Shown here piece by piece: positions 33,945 to 42,606 of a stretch of DNA of 64,000 bases. The position numbers were made by a program, and so were the translations under genes. The DNA is taken from the NCBI GenBank assembly GCA_014360495.1, contig JACIXR010000005.1, positions 168,894 through 232,893 of the forward strand, read 5' to 3'. Source of the stretch: a bacterium. Its GTDB lineage: Bacteria > Armatimonadota > JACIXR01. Each line of letters starts with the position of its first letter. Position 1 is the stretch's first letter. The notes below the pieces were generated by a model. That model had not been told where the DNA came from, did no database searches, and saw nothing but the letters and a program-made list of their open reading frames with translations.

Positions 33945-36187
33945 TATGGTTTCCACATATGGACATATTTGCTCTCCACCCAACCGTGCCCTAATATGGC
34001 GAATTTCCCCTTTGAAATCTCCACGGCTTTAGCCCCACAATGTTGTTCGTATCCGTCGTCTATCAAATAGCGATACCATACCGTTCCTTTCGGCTCCGCC
34101 ATCTTATAAATGAACAACCTGCTCCTGCTTTTATAAGGCTTGAAGGGGTCGTGCTCTCCTGCGATGATTTCCGGCTTTCCATCCCCATCTAAGTCGGCGA
34201 CCGAAAGCGAGTGAGGACAAATGATGCGGTCAACGATATGGGGAATGAACTTCTTTTCCCTTGGGGCACCCGTGTTCTCTAACCACGCTATCCTAGCGAA
34301 ATAGCTTCGTCTCACTTCCCAGTCAACCTTTTCCTCAGAGACAACCACATCCATTTTGCCATCTCCGTTTATATCCGCTACCGCTATCCTTGCCACGGAA
34401 TCGAACCCATCAACTAAAAGATGAGGAACGAAATTTCCATCTCCTTTATTTTCCAACCACCAAGGACCAGCAACCAAATCCAAGAGTTTATCCCCATCAA
34501 GGTCGCAAGCGATGATTTCTTCCCCGTAAGGAATTTCCGCTATCACTCTACGCTCCCAAGGGGAAGTAGGTTTTCCGGGAAATTCAAAAAGTTCAACTGG
34601 TGCACGATTGTGATAGCAAACAACGAGAGCTATGCGACCGTGGGGAAGAAGAGGAGCTATTGCTGTGCCGTGCGGCCAATCTCCGCTGCCCTCACCAATA
34701 GGATGTTCTTCCCAGCGATTATTCTTTGGGTCAATGGGCTTTAACCAGCAAATCTTGTTTGTTAATTCGCCGGGATTTCCCTTAAGCGCGATTAGCTCTA
34801 CACGCTTATCTCCGTCAATATCATAGGAATTGACAACCTGTGCTATTCCCGGGATTTGATAGCGTTCCCATGAAGGGTTTTTATACCACCAAGCCCCGCA
34901 AACTATATCTGGTAGCCCATCTCCATCAACATCGGTCCAAAGTATGTCTGTCGCTGTGGCAGGTTTCTCTGCGTCAATGAAAACATGACGATAATTGAAA
35001 GGTTCGGGACCAGTCTTTTGCTTCCAAAGCTGAATCCAACCTATGCAGTCGGGATATTCTGTATATCGCACTTGGGAAGAATGTCCCACTATTTCTAACT
35101 TTCCATCTCCATCAACATCGCAAACCTTTGCTTCGTGCGTTCCCTCTCCCTTATAAAGGACTGCTCGTCTCATAAAATCTCCCCTCTTTGAGAAGACATA
35201 TTCCAACAAGCGAGCGTCATAATTATAAGGAGCTCCCCAGCCTCCCTGATTCATCTCCGCAACGAAGATATGTATCGTCCCTTCTTTTGCGTCCCTCCAA
35301 GTTTGAAGAGTATGAGCGAAAATCAAGTCCTTCTCCATCTGGTGTTCTCTCCAGGGATTCTTCTCTTCCTCCCCTATCCTATTTTCAAACCATGATAAAT
35401 GCCCGTCAAGATATTCCGATTCCACTATAACTATGTCAAGCTTCCCATCCCCATTCATATCTATAAGGGCAGTTCTGCACATCTCTCTGAAATTAGGGGC
35501 GAATTTGTGCCGTTCCCATAATTCACCTGAAAGAGGTCCGTTTTGGGGAGGGGAGAACCAATAGGGACCGCAAACAATGTCCATCCTTTTATCTCCGTCA
35601 ATATCGCCAACAGATATGCCTTCTATCGGAAGCCCCATTTGAACCAAATACTTTCGCCAAGGCTTTGTGGCATCTTTGTTAGGTTTATAAAAGTAAATCG
35701 CTGGGTTGGAGCTGTACATCGCGCCAGCGATTATCTCAAGATTTCCATCGCCGTCAACATCGGCAACCAAGATATCATGGGGATGCCCTCCGACATCAAA
35801 GTCAATGATGTATTCGGTGAACGGCTGTTTAGGGGTTTCCCCTGCCTTATACCAGCACAGAGCCCATTTATCCGTATTTGGAACCGCCTTTCCCGCTATT
35901 ATCTCTATCCTTTCGTCCTTATCAACATCCATAAAGGCTATTCCCACAGGGAACCTCCCTTCCGCTACCACTCCCTTCTCAAATGTCGCCGGACGATGCC
36001 AGAGCATAGCCCCTACGCCACCAGTGATTATTTCCATCTTACCATCTCCATCAATATCCGCGACGCCTGTGCTTGCCGTCTCGCCCACACCGGGCGGCTC
36101 AGGGTCTAAAATCATCAGTTCCCATCTTGCCTCTGCCAAGGATGCAAGAAAAATAAAAGGCACCAAAATAAAGAACAATTTTTCCAT
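33941..36187 (-). CDS. Secreted FG-GAP/VCBS-repeat protein
   Basis: 748 residues. A signal peptide (about 1-20, ending AEA) is followed by ten or more FG-GAP/VCBS units, each with a DxDGDGxxE/D calcium loop, for example VADIDGDGKMEIITGG, VADVDGDGNLEIIAGA, VCDVDGDGKLEIVGH, WTDVDGDGLPDIVCGA and VADLDGDGKPEIIAGE. These build a beta-propeller like that of integrin alpha chains and rhamnogalacturonan lyases, here without an obvious catalytic domain. It may bind glycans or another surface protein. No Shine-Dalgarno is visible; TAAAAT and TATAAT boxes lie 9 and 4 bases upstream of the ATG. Confidence 0.85.
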   Translation of the reverse strand: MEKLFFILVPFIFLASLAEARWELMILDPEPPGVGETASTGVADIDGDGKMEIITGGVGAMLWHRPATFEKGVVAEGRFPVGIAFMDVDKDERIEIIAGKAVPNTDKWALCWYKAGETPKQPFTEYIIDFDVGGHPHDILVADVDGDGNLEIIAGAMYSSNPAIYFYKPNKDATKPWRKYLVQMGLPIEGISVGDIDGDKRMDIVCGPYWFSPPQNGPLSGELWERHKFAPNFREMCRTALIDMNGDGKLDIVIVESEYLDGHLSWFENRIGEEEKNPWREHQMEKDLIFAHTLQTWRDAKEGTIHIFVAEMNQGGWGAPYNYDARLLEYVFSKRGDFMRRAVLYKGEGTHEAKVCDVDGDGKLEIVGHSSQVRYTEYPDCIGWIQLWKQKTGPEPFNYRHVFIDAEKPATATDILWTDVDGDGLPDIVCGAWWYKNPSWERYQIPGIAQVVNSYDIDGDKRVELIALKGNPGELTNKICWLKPIDPKNNRWEEHPIGEGSGDWPHGTAIAPLLPHGRIALVVCYHNRAPVELFEFPGKPTSPWERRVIAEIPYGEEIIACDLDGDKLLDLVAGPWWLENKGDGNFVPHLLVDGFDSVARIAVADINGDGKMDVVVSEEKVDWEVRRSYFARIAWLENTGAPREKKFIPHIVDRIICPHSLSVADLDGDGKPEIIAGEHDPFKPYKSRSRLFIYKMAEPKGTVWYRYLIDDGYEQHCGAKAVEISKGKFAILGHGWVESKYVHMWKPY

Positions 36188-36271
36188 AACGATTATATTT
36201 TAAATTTTCAGTTTTTCCCTGCAATAGGAACAAAGCAGGAAAGAGCACCACATTTCACAAAACAAATCATG

Positions 36272-36300
36272 TTGATAAATTTGTATGATTTTTTTACAAT
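36272..36300 (+). promoter_or_regulatory. Promoter of the GAF-GGDEF gene
   Basis: TTGATA (36272-36277), a 17-bp spacer and TACAAT (36295-36300). Confidence 0.5.
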
Positions 36301-36342
36301 TTAATAAATGCTTTAGTTGAGAGGAGAAGGGAGGTTCTTGAA

Positions 36343-37359
36343 TTGCTGGATAGCTTAATTGAAAAGAAGTTAAAGATATTGTCAGCTGTAACAAAGCTTC
36401 ATCAAAGCATCGGAGTCCATCTGGAGTTAGGGGAAGTAGGGGCTATTTTAGTTGAAGCTCTCTCCGATATCACAAACTGCGAAGCGTGTGCAATCCTTTT
36501 AATAGAAGGAGATAAAGTAAGTATTTTAGCCGAACGAGGATTCATCAATTCCTTCGGAAGTATAAATCTATCAACAGACCTGCCGGCTATAAGACAAATA
36601 ATTGAAACTAAAAAACCCATCTTCAGCAACGACTTGGAGAAGGACGGCGCCTTAGCGGGTTGCGTTCCCGCTGGCTGCAGAGCCAAATCCCTCTTATGCG
36701 TGCCAGTGCTCATAAACAACGAAGTTAAAGGTATTATTCACTTGGATTCCATTGAGAAAAACGCATTTGATGAGGAGGATTTAAACTTCGTGCAAGTGCT
36801 TGCCAAGGAAACCGCGATAGCTATAGAGAGGTCTTTATTATATGAAGAAATAAAAAATCTCTCTGTAACTGATACCCTCACGAATTTGTTCAATAGAAGA
36901 AGGATGGAGGAGGATTTGAGAAATGAATTGGAGCGTTCAAAGCGCTATACGAGACCGCTATCAATCCTGATGATAGATATAGACCATTTCAAAAACTATA
37001 ACGATCATCACGGTCATCAGAAAGGCGATGAGTTGCTGAGGGAAATAGCCAAACTTCTCAGAAGGAATTTGAGAGCAATTGACAAGGTGTATCGCTATGG
37101 AGGGGAGGAGTTCCTCGTTATGCTTCCCGAGGTAGATAAGGAAGGAGCCCTTGCCTGTGCTGAGAGGTTGAGAAAGAAAACAGAGCAGGAACCTTTTGAG
37201 GGAGAGGAGCAGAGCCAACCAAGCGGTAAGATAACCATCAGCATAGGTGTTGCCTCCTACCCATTGGATGGAGATTCAATAGAAAAGCTCATAGAGGCGG
37301 CGGATTCGGCTCTTTATCGCGCGAAGGCATTGGGAAGGAATAGAGTGTGCTTATACTAA
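36343..37359 (+). CDS. GAF-domain diguanylate cyclase
   Basis: 338 residues. The N-terminal GAF domain (about 20-165) includes ALSDITNCEACAILLIEGD, LLCVPVLINNEVKGIIHLDS and FVQVLAKETAIAIERSLLY. The GGDEF domain (about 175-338) has DTLTNLFNRRRMEEDL, IDIDHFKNYND, and the active-site loop YGGEEF. An RAID inhibitory site stands five residues before it, so product inhibition by cyclic di-GMP is likely. It makes cyclic di-GMP in response to an unknown GAF ligand. The start is a TTG 8 bases after GGGAGG; no ATG fits. It lies upstream of, but is separately promoted from, the ThuA-like gene. Confidence 0.92.
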   Translation: MLDSLIEKKLKILSAVTKLHQSIGVHLELGEVGAILVEALSDITNCEACAILLIEGDKVSILAERGFINSFGSINLSTDLPAIRQIIETKKPIFSNDLEKDGALAGCVPAGCRAKSLLCVPVLINNEVKGIIHLDSIEKNAFDEEDLNFVQVLAKETAIAIERSLLYEEIKNLSVTDTLTNLFNRRRMEEDLRNELERSKRYTRPLSILMIDIDHFKNYNDHHGHQKGDELLREIAKLLRRNLRAIDKVYRYGGEEFLVMLPEVDKEGALACAERLRKKTEQEPFEGEEQSQPSGKITISIGVASYPLDGDSIEKLIEAADSALYRAKALGRNRVCLY

Positions 37360-37364
37360 AATCT

Positions 37365-37392
37365 TTGACTTTTTCAAAATAAATTTTACAAT
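37365..37392 (+). promoter_or_regulatory. Promoter of the ThuA-like gene
   Basis: TTGACT (37365-37370), a 16-bp spacer and TACAAT (37387-37392). It lies directly after the stop of the cyclase gene. Confidence 0.55.
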
Positions 37393-37431
37393 ACCCTCAA
37401 TATAAAAATCAGGCAAAAGGAGGTTATCGTT

Positions 37432-38148
37432 ATGTCGGAAGATGTAAAGAGAGTTCTCTATGTGAATTTGTCTATGGGTTTTCGTCATGATACGACAGCC
37501 ACGGCTGCAGATATAATAACCCGCCTTGGTTGGCGCTCCCAACCTCGCTTTTTAACCACCGCTACGGAGGACTGCGAGCTAATCAACCGGGAGATTTTGA
37601 AGAGATACGATGTAATCATCTTTTATACAACTGGTGAGCTTCCTTTGAATGAGGAGCAGAAGAAAGCTCTCCTTGATTTCGTTCGGGAGGATGGTAAGGG
37701 ATTCGTGGGAATACATAGTGCAATTGATACATTCTATCAATGGCCGGAGTATGGGGAAATGGTAGGCGGTTATTTCAATGGTCATCCTTGGCATCAAAAA
37801 GTTGGTATAATTGTTGAGGATAAGGAGCACCCAGCGACAAAACATTTGGGGGATTATTGGGAGGTTGTTGATGAGATTTATCAGGCGAGGGATTGGTCAA
37901 GGGAGAAGGTAAGGGTCTTATTGAGGTTGGACACAAAGTCAGTGGATATAACAAAGGGAGCAAGAGAGGACCAGGATTACGCACTTGCTTGGTGTAGGAA
38001 TTACGGAAAGGGGAGAGTTATTTATACGGCGCTCGGTCATCCAGAGGAGCTTTGGCGGGATGAGAAATTTCAGGAGCATCTATTGGGAGCGATTCTCTGG
38101 GCGATGGGTGTTCTTCCCGGCGATGCCACTCCCCGCTCTAAGCCCTGA
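37432..38148 (+). CDS. ThuA-like (trehalose-utilisation family) domain protein
   Basis: 238 residues without a signal peptide. The class I glutamine-amidotransferase-like fold of the ThuA family is seen in VLYVNLSMGFRHDTT, YDVIIFYTTGELPLNEEQK, GKGFVGIHSAIDTFY, VGGYFNGHPWHQKV and GKGRVIYTALGHPEELW. The family is linked to disaccharide metabolism, with unclear chemistry; many members stand near Gfo/Idh oxidoreductases and keto-sugar enzymes. A good AAAGGAGG precedes the ATG. It stands between the diguanylate cyclase and the second pseudopilin, each with its own promoter. Confidence 0.85.
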   Translation: MSEDVKRVLYVNLSMGFRHDTTATAADIITRLGWRSQPRFLTTATEDCELINREILKRYDVIIFYTTGELPLNEEQKKALLDFVREDGKGFVGIHSAIDTFYQWPEYGEMVGGYFNGHPWHQKVGIIVEDKEHPATKHLGDYWEVVDEIYQARDWSREKVRVLLRLDTKSVDITKGAREDQDYALAWCRNYGKGRVIYTALGHPEELWRDEKFQEHLLGAILWAMGVLPGDATPRSKP

Positions 38149-38166
38149 AAAAATTTTGAAATTTTT

Positions 38167-38194
38167 TTGACATTTAACTGAAATGGTATATAAT
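38167..38194 (+). promoter_or_regulatory. Strong promoter of the second pseudopilin gene
   Basis: Perfect TTGACA (38167-38172), a 16-bp spacer and perfect TATAAT (38189-38194), followed by an AAGGAGGTG ribosome site. This is among the best promoter/ribosome-site pairs in the window and suggests high expression. Confidence 0.75.
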
Positions 38195-38231
38195 TGGAAT
38201 CAAATATAACAAGGAAGGAGGTGAAAAAGAG

Positions 38232-38978
38232 ATGCGTAAGAGAGGTTTTACGCTCATTGAGCTCCTCGTGGTCATAGCAATCATTGCAATTCTCGCCGCG
38301 ATTCTCTTCCCGGTTTTCAGCCGGGCGAGAGAGCAGGCTAGAAAGACGCAGTGCCTGAGCAACCTAAAGCAGATAGGAACAGCGCTGATGATGTACGCCC
38401 AGGACTGGGATGAGTCCTTGCCAGTTGCCACTACCTGGTGCAATCGCCCAGATCCCCAAAACAACCTCCAATATTATGTGAGGTTGGGCCCATATGTGAA
38501 AAATTGGCAAATATGGGCTTGTCCTAGCGCTCGTGTGGATACCTGCGGTGGCATAGCCATCCCTCACCATGCTGTACCCCAGATGATAGACGCCGGCTGG
38601 GTCCCCTCCAACTTCCGTCTCCACTATGGCTATTCCGAGAACATACAGAACTCGTATCCGGAGAATCGTCAGTGGGCAGACTGCAGTGCCCTTAACCGTT
38701 CTAAGCTGGCCAATATACCCGAGCCCGCGGTATCTCCTGTAATCGCTGACTGTATGGGACTTATGAACAGCGGTTGGCGCATAGGGTATGCTAATGTCTG
38801 CGCGGCTGGCTGTAATCCTGACCGAAGAACGGAGAACAACGCTCGCCACAATGGAGGTTCAAATGTCCTGTTTGCGGATGGGCACGCGAAGTTCTTCAGC
38901 GCTGACCAATGTGTTTCCAACTGGGATACCGGCGTTTGGCACGCGGGCTGCGGTTGGTGGGGCAATGGACGAAGATAA
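38232..38978 (+). CDS. Type IV pseudopilin-like protein with C-terminal H-X9-DG motif (paralogue 2)
   Basis: 248 residues. The leader is MRKRG, cut before FTLIELL, followed by the same hydrophobic helix and RAREQARKT as paralogue 1, then [22 protein letters not shown]. The outer domain diverges completely except for the end, [16 protein letters not shown]. It has about ten cysteines and many aromatic residues, ending in [10 protein letters not shown]. The likely location is the cell surface or a pseudopilus. A strong promoter and a strong terminator flank it, so it is a single-gene unit, and a large CBM9-bearing secreted protein follows. Confidence 0.9.
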   Translation: MRKRGFTLIELLVVIAIIAILAAILFPVFSRAREQARKTQCLSNLKQIGTALMMYAQDWDESLPVATTWCNRPDPQNNLQYYVRLGPYVKNWQIWACPSARVDTCGGIAIPHHAVPQMIDAGWVPSNFRLHYGYSENIQNSYPENRQWADCSALNRSKLANIPEPAVSPVIADCMGLMNSGWRIGYANVCAAGCNPDRRTENNARHNGGSNVLFADGHAKFFSADQCVSNWDTGVWHAGCGWWGNGRR

Positions 38979-39003
38979 TCAGCCAACACGAGGAAAAGTT
39001 CTT

Positions 39004-39040
39004 GGTTTGGGGAGGCGTTAGCCTCCCCAAACCATTTTTT
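39004..39040 (+). terminator. Rho-independent terminator of the pseudopilin gene
   Basis: A 13-bp perfect stem (39004-39016 with 39021-39033), loop GTTA, followed by ATTTTTT. It has the best intrinsic terminator shape in the window. Confidence 0.9.
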
Positions 39041-39060
39041 CACTATTTATAAACAAACAA

Positions 39061-39090
39061 TTGACTTCTCTTGATAACAAATGGTAATAT
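39061..39090 (+). promoter_or_regulatory. Promoter of the CBM9/DUF4091-like gene
   Basis: TTGACT (39061-39066), an 18-bp spacer and TAATAT (39085-39090). Confidence 0.5.
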
Positions 39091-39124
39091 TTGAACAAAT
39101 TGAAAAGCTTTAAAAGAGGTGTTA

Positions 39125-42100
39125 ATGATGATTAAAAGCCTATCTAAAATCTTCTTCCTCATCCTTTTCCTTTCTTTTCCCATCCTTGCTACCTCTTATT
39201 CTCTCCACCCCAACCCCATTCTAACCGCCAAGAGAACTACGCTCTCTCCCGAAATAGATGGTCTTCTCGCTGATGAATGCTGGATGCATGCAAATTGGCA
39301 ATCCGCAAATCATGTAATCTACGGTTCAGGAAAAGGCGATGAGCTCTCCTTTGCCATCCTTTACGATGGTGGGAATCTCTATATTGGAGCGAAAATCAGG
39401 GAGGAAATTCCACAGGTTAAGCACCGCAAGGATGAGGATGTTGTTTGGGAGGATTCCTGTCTTGAAATCTTCCTTGCTAACCCTTCCCCAAATCAATCTA
39501 TATACACTTATCGCCACTACATCATCAATGCGGAGGGATACAAGCTTGATGAGATTGGAAGTAAGGGAGTGGGAAGCTGGAATGGGAAATGGGAAGCTAA
39601 GACAAGCAGAACCGCCGATGGATGGAACGCCGAGATTCGCATCCCCGCAAGCGATTTGAATCTTCCCAGTTTCCAAAACACAATTCTTCCCTTTAATATT
39701 TGTGCCTCCCTCTATCATCCCTCTCATATTCTCATCAGCTTTTCCGAGTTAAAAGGTGGCTATTTCCATCAACCAGAGCGTTTCGCCAATCTTGTTTTAG
39801 GAGAAGTCCCTCAGCTATCGGGAGAAGTCCTATTATCCCTTCATAGGGGAGATAATCCCCTATCTTCCCTGAAAGCAAATATCGTCAAAGAAGAGGATTT
39901 GAAGAATATTTCTTCCCTCGCCTCCTTAAATCCGGGCATCTATGCACTTGATGTCTTCATGGAAAACCGCTTTATCGCCCGTTATCAATTATTCCTCCCT
40001 TATTTTCCCGACAGCTTCGGTTCTACGATTTACAGAGATGGAGAGTTAACAATATGGACAGCCGACCCAATGTTCAAAGTCTTCAAGGAAACACCACCTC
40101 CCCCAAAAAGGACTGGGAAAATCGCAATCTTCGCGGGAAGAAACGAATGGGAACCCTTCCAGATAATCTTCCGTCCAAATTCCGATATAAAGGATTTTCA
40201 GCTCAAGCTCAGCGACCTCAAGGGCCCATCACTAATCCCCGCAAAGCTAATTAACATCTATAAGATTGAATATGTCCATATCACGATTCCCACAGACCCC
40301 GATGGTAAAAAGGGAGATTTCCCTGACCCACTTTTGGAGCTTAAAAAAGCGATAGACCTTGAGGGAGGAAGAAACCATCCCTTCTGGTTGGAGCTCCGCA
40401 TACCATCAAACGCTAAAGCGGGAATTTATAGAGGGGAGATAATCGCTCTCTCAGGGAATAGAAAGTTAGCATCTATTCCTGTTGAGCTGAGGGTCTTCAA
40501 TTTCTCCCTCCCTGTTAAGCCAGAAGGCTTCCACATTCACACTGCCTATGGGATGGATGTTAACCTTGGCTATCATAAAGCAACTCCTGAGGATAGACCT
40601 AAAATCCTTCCCTTTTACCTTAGGCTTCTCGCCGACCATCACATCAGCCCTTACAATCCCTTCAGCCATCAAATTAAATATGAAATGAGCCCGGGAGCAC
40701 TTGAGCTTTCAAATGGGATTTTGAAAATCTCTTTCCCCAAAGCGGGTTCAACCATCGCGAGGCTTTCACTTGGAGATGCTCCCCTCGCAAATCTGAATTT
40801 CTGTATAGACCAAAGGGTTGGTCAAAGCATAGGGTGGCCAGGGTTGGAGAAGGTAAAGCCAGAGGTATTGATAGGGGGACCGCTCAGATATAAATTGAGG
40901 GTTAAGGGCGAGAATGTATCTCGGGGCGCATATGAGACGGAAGAAGAGATAGAGATATTCGCTAGACAGAAATGGATTTCCCGAAGACTTCTCTCTTTGA
41001 AGTCAAAAGCTCAAAATCCTTACCTCATCGCTTATTATTTCCTGTTATTGAGTCCAGCCCAGTCAGGAGCGGAGCCTGTGAATGGTTCGGATTGGGCGGC
41101 TTGGAGGACAGCGAAGGGTTGGGCTTCCTGCTTTACAATTTCACCAGGCAAATTCGGCTTCGCTTTCCGTCTTGATAGCGCTGGAGGAGCCCATGGTGAT
41201 GTAACAAGAGATGTGGGTCTGGAGATGGACAAGGGCAAGGAGGCAATAAATGAGCCTCAGCCATCCCTGTTCATCGCCCTCACGAATAATGAGGAGGAAA
41301 TGCAAGTGATTAAGAGGAAGCTTTCCAACCCTTTACAAGTGAATGTTGAGGGAGAAGGGGACGATTTGATAATAAAAATTAAGGAAACCGCAGGGATAAA
41401 AAGGGAGGGGGAGCCGTTGGTGATTTCATTGGGAGAATTGGCGAGAGGATGGAAATATGCCAGGGCTTTTCTTGATAATAAGGAGATTCCCTCCCAGTTA
41501 GATGGCGATGAGCTTACCCTGTTTGTTTATCTGCCCGCAAATGGAGAGATACAAGTAAAGGTTAAAAAGGCAAGCTCTCCCTGGACGGGAAAGGGGATAA
41601 CTTTGAGCGAAAAAGCTCCTTCGTTACAGGTAGATTTCTCTCAATTCACTCCATCCGCTCATTATGCCCTTGATGAGCTCGGCTTTTCCGATTACAACAT
41701 TTGCTCTGCTTTGGATATGGGTTGGCTATGGAGAAACGAATCCATAACGGATGAAGAGAAAACTTTATTTAAGGAATTGGGGAAGAGGGTGGAGGATTTC
41801 CTGAGGAGGCATGGATGGCTCAAGAAGGCATATTGCTATTGGTATGATGAGCCCGAGGAGAGCGCTTATCCCTTCGTGATTAGAGGTATGAAGCTTCTCA
41901 AAGCCACATTCCCCAATGTGAGGAGGTTGCTCACTGAGCAGCCGGAGCCGCCTTTATATCATTATGTTGACCTCTGGGTTCCCATATTCCATTTATACAA
42001 CGAGGAAAGGTGCAAGGAGAGGCAGAGGGAAGGACAGGAGGTATGGTGGTATGTTTGTTGTGGACCTCGCCATCCCTATCCCAACAATTTCATAGATTAT

Positions 42101-42544
42101 CCAGGGATAGAACATAGGATAAGACTTTGGATGAACTGGAAATATAAGGTAACGGGAGACCTATACTGGTCAACGACTTATTGGCATAAGAACCCTTGGC
42201 AAACGCCTATGTCCTATACACCGGATGATACGGGAATGTGGGGGAATGGCGATGGCTATCTTCTTTATCCACCCAAGCGTGGAGAGGCAAAGGAGAAGGT
42301 GATAGGTGGACCAGTGCCCTCAATGAGGATAAAGATGATAAGGGAGGGGATAGAGGATGCTGAGTATCTATGGATGTTGGAGGAGAGGATTGGGAAGATG
42401 AAGAATCCACCGAGTGAAGCGGTTTCCGCCCTTAATCTTGCTCGGTCCCTCATTAAGAGCCAGACGGAATTCTGCCATTCACCCGAGGAGCTTCAGGCGG
42501 TTAGATTGAAGGTGGCAGAGGCTTTAGAAAGGTTGGTGAAATAG
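39125..42544 (+). CDS. Secreted CBM9-like and DUF4091-like glycan-active protein
   Basis: About 1,139 residues. The start could be ATG 39125 or 39128; a GTG at 39119 overlaps the GAGGTG site. After a signal peptide comes a CBM9-type carbohydrate-binding domain (about 30-230: SPEIDGLLADECW, LYIGAKIREEIP, EDSCLEIFL, GWNAEIRIPASDL). A long beta-rich region follows, with NEWEPFQIIFRP, and a glycoside-hydrolase-like C-terminal part. DUF4091-like signatures are KAYCYWYDEPEESAYPF, VDLWVPIFHLY, LYWSTTYWHKNPW, and near the end GDGYLLYPP and SMRIKMIREGIEDAEYLWML. It probably binds and cuts plant or microbial polysaccharides outside the cell. Confidence 0.8.
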   Translation: MMIKSLSKIFFLILFLSFPILATSYSLHPNPILTAKRTTLSPEIDGLLADECWMHANWQSANHVIYGSGKGDELSFAILYDGGNLYIGAKIREEIPQVKHRKDEDVVWEDSCLEIFLANPSPNQSIYTYRHYIINAEGYKLDEIGSKGVGSWNGKWEAKTSRTADGWNAEIRIPASDLNLPSFQNTILPFNICASLYHPSHILISFSELKGGYFHQPERFANLVLGEVPQLSGEVLLSLHRGDNPLSSLKANIVKEEDLKNISSLASLNPGIYALDVFMENRFIARYQLFLPYFPDSFGSTIYRDGELTIWTADPMFKVFKETPPPPKRTGKIAIFAGRNEWEPFQIIFRPNSDIKDFQLKLSDLKGPSLIPAKLINIYKIEYVHITIPTDPDGKKGDFPDPLLELKKAIDLEGGRNHPFWLELRIPSNAKAGIYRGEIIALSGNRKLASIPVELRVFNFSLPVKPEGFHIHTAYGMDVNLGYHKATPEDRPKILPFYLRLLADHHISPYNPFSHQIKYEMSPGALELSNGILKISFPKAGSTIARLSLGDAPLANLNFCIDQRVGQSIGWPGLEKVKPEVLIGGPLRYKLRVKGENVSRGAYETEEEIEIFARQKWISRRLLSLKSKAQNPYLIAYYFLLLSPAQSGAEPVNGSDWAAWRTAKGWASCFTISPGKFGFAFRLDSAGGAHGDVTRDVGLEMDKGKEAINEPQPSLFIALTNNEEEMQVIKRKLSNPLQVNVEGEGDDLIIKIKETAGIKREGEPLVISLGELARGWKYARAFLDNKEIPSQLDGDELTLFVYLPANGEIQVKVKKASSPWTGKGITLSEKAPSLQVDFSQFTPSAHYALDELGFSDYNICSALDMGWLWRNESITDEEKTLFKELGKRVEDFLRRHGWLKKAYCYWYDEPEESAYPFVIRGMKLLKATFPNVRRLLTEQPEPPLYHYVDLWVPIFHLYNEERCKERQREGQEVWWYVCCGPRHPYPNNFIDYPGIEHRIRLWMNWKYKVTGDLYWSTTYWHKNPWQTPMSYTPDDTGMWGNGDGYLLYPPKRGEAKEKVIGGPVPSMRIKMIREGIEDAEYLWMLEERIGKMKNPPSEAVSALNLARSLIKSQTEFCHSPEELQAVRLKVAEALERLVK

Positions 42545-42606
42545 ACGGTATTAGATTGAATTTTGTTGCAAATTGGCAAAATTGAAGAAAAAACTCTTCT
42601 TAATTT

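Noticed and set aside
33941..36187. Catalytic lyase function for the VCBS-repeat protein
   Set aside because: The chain is occupied by repeats with calcium loops, and no separate catalytic domain can be seen.
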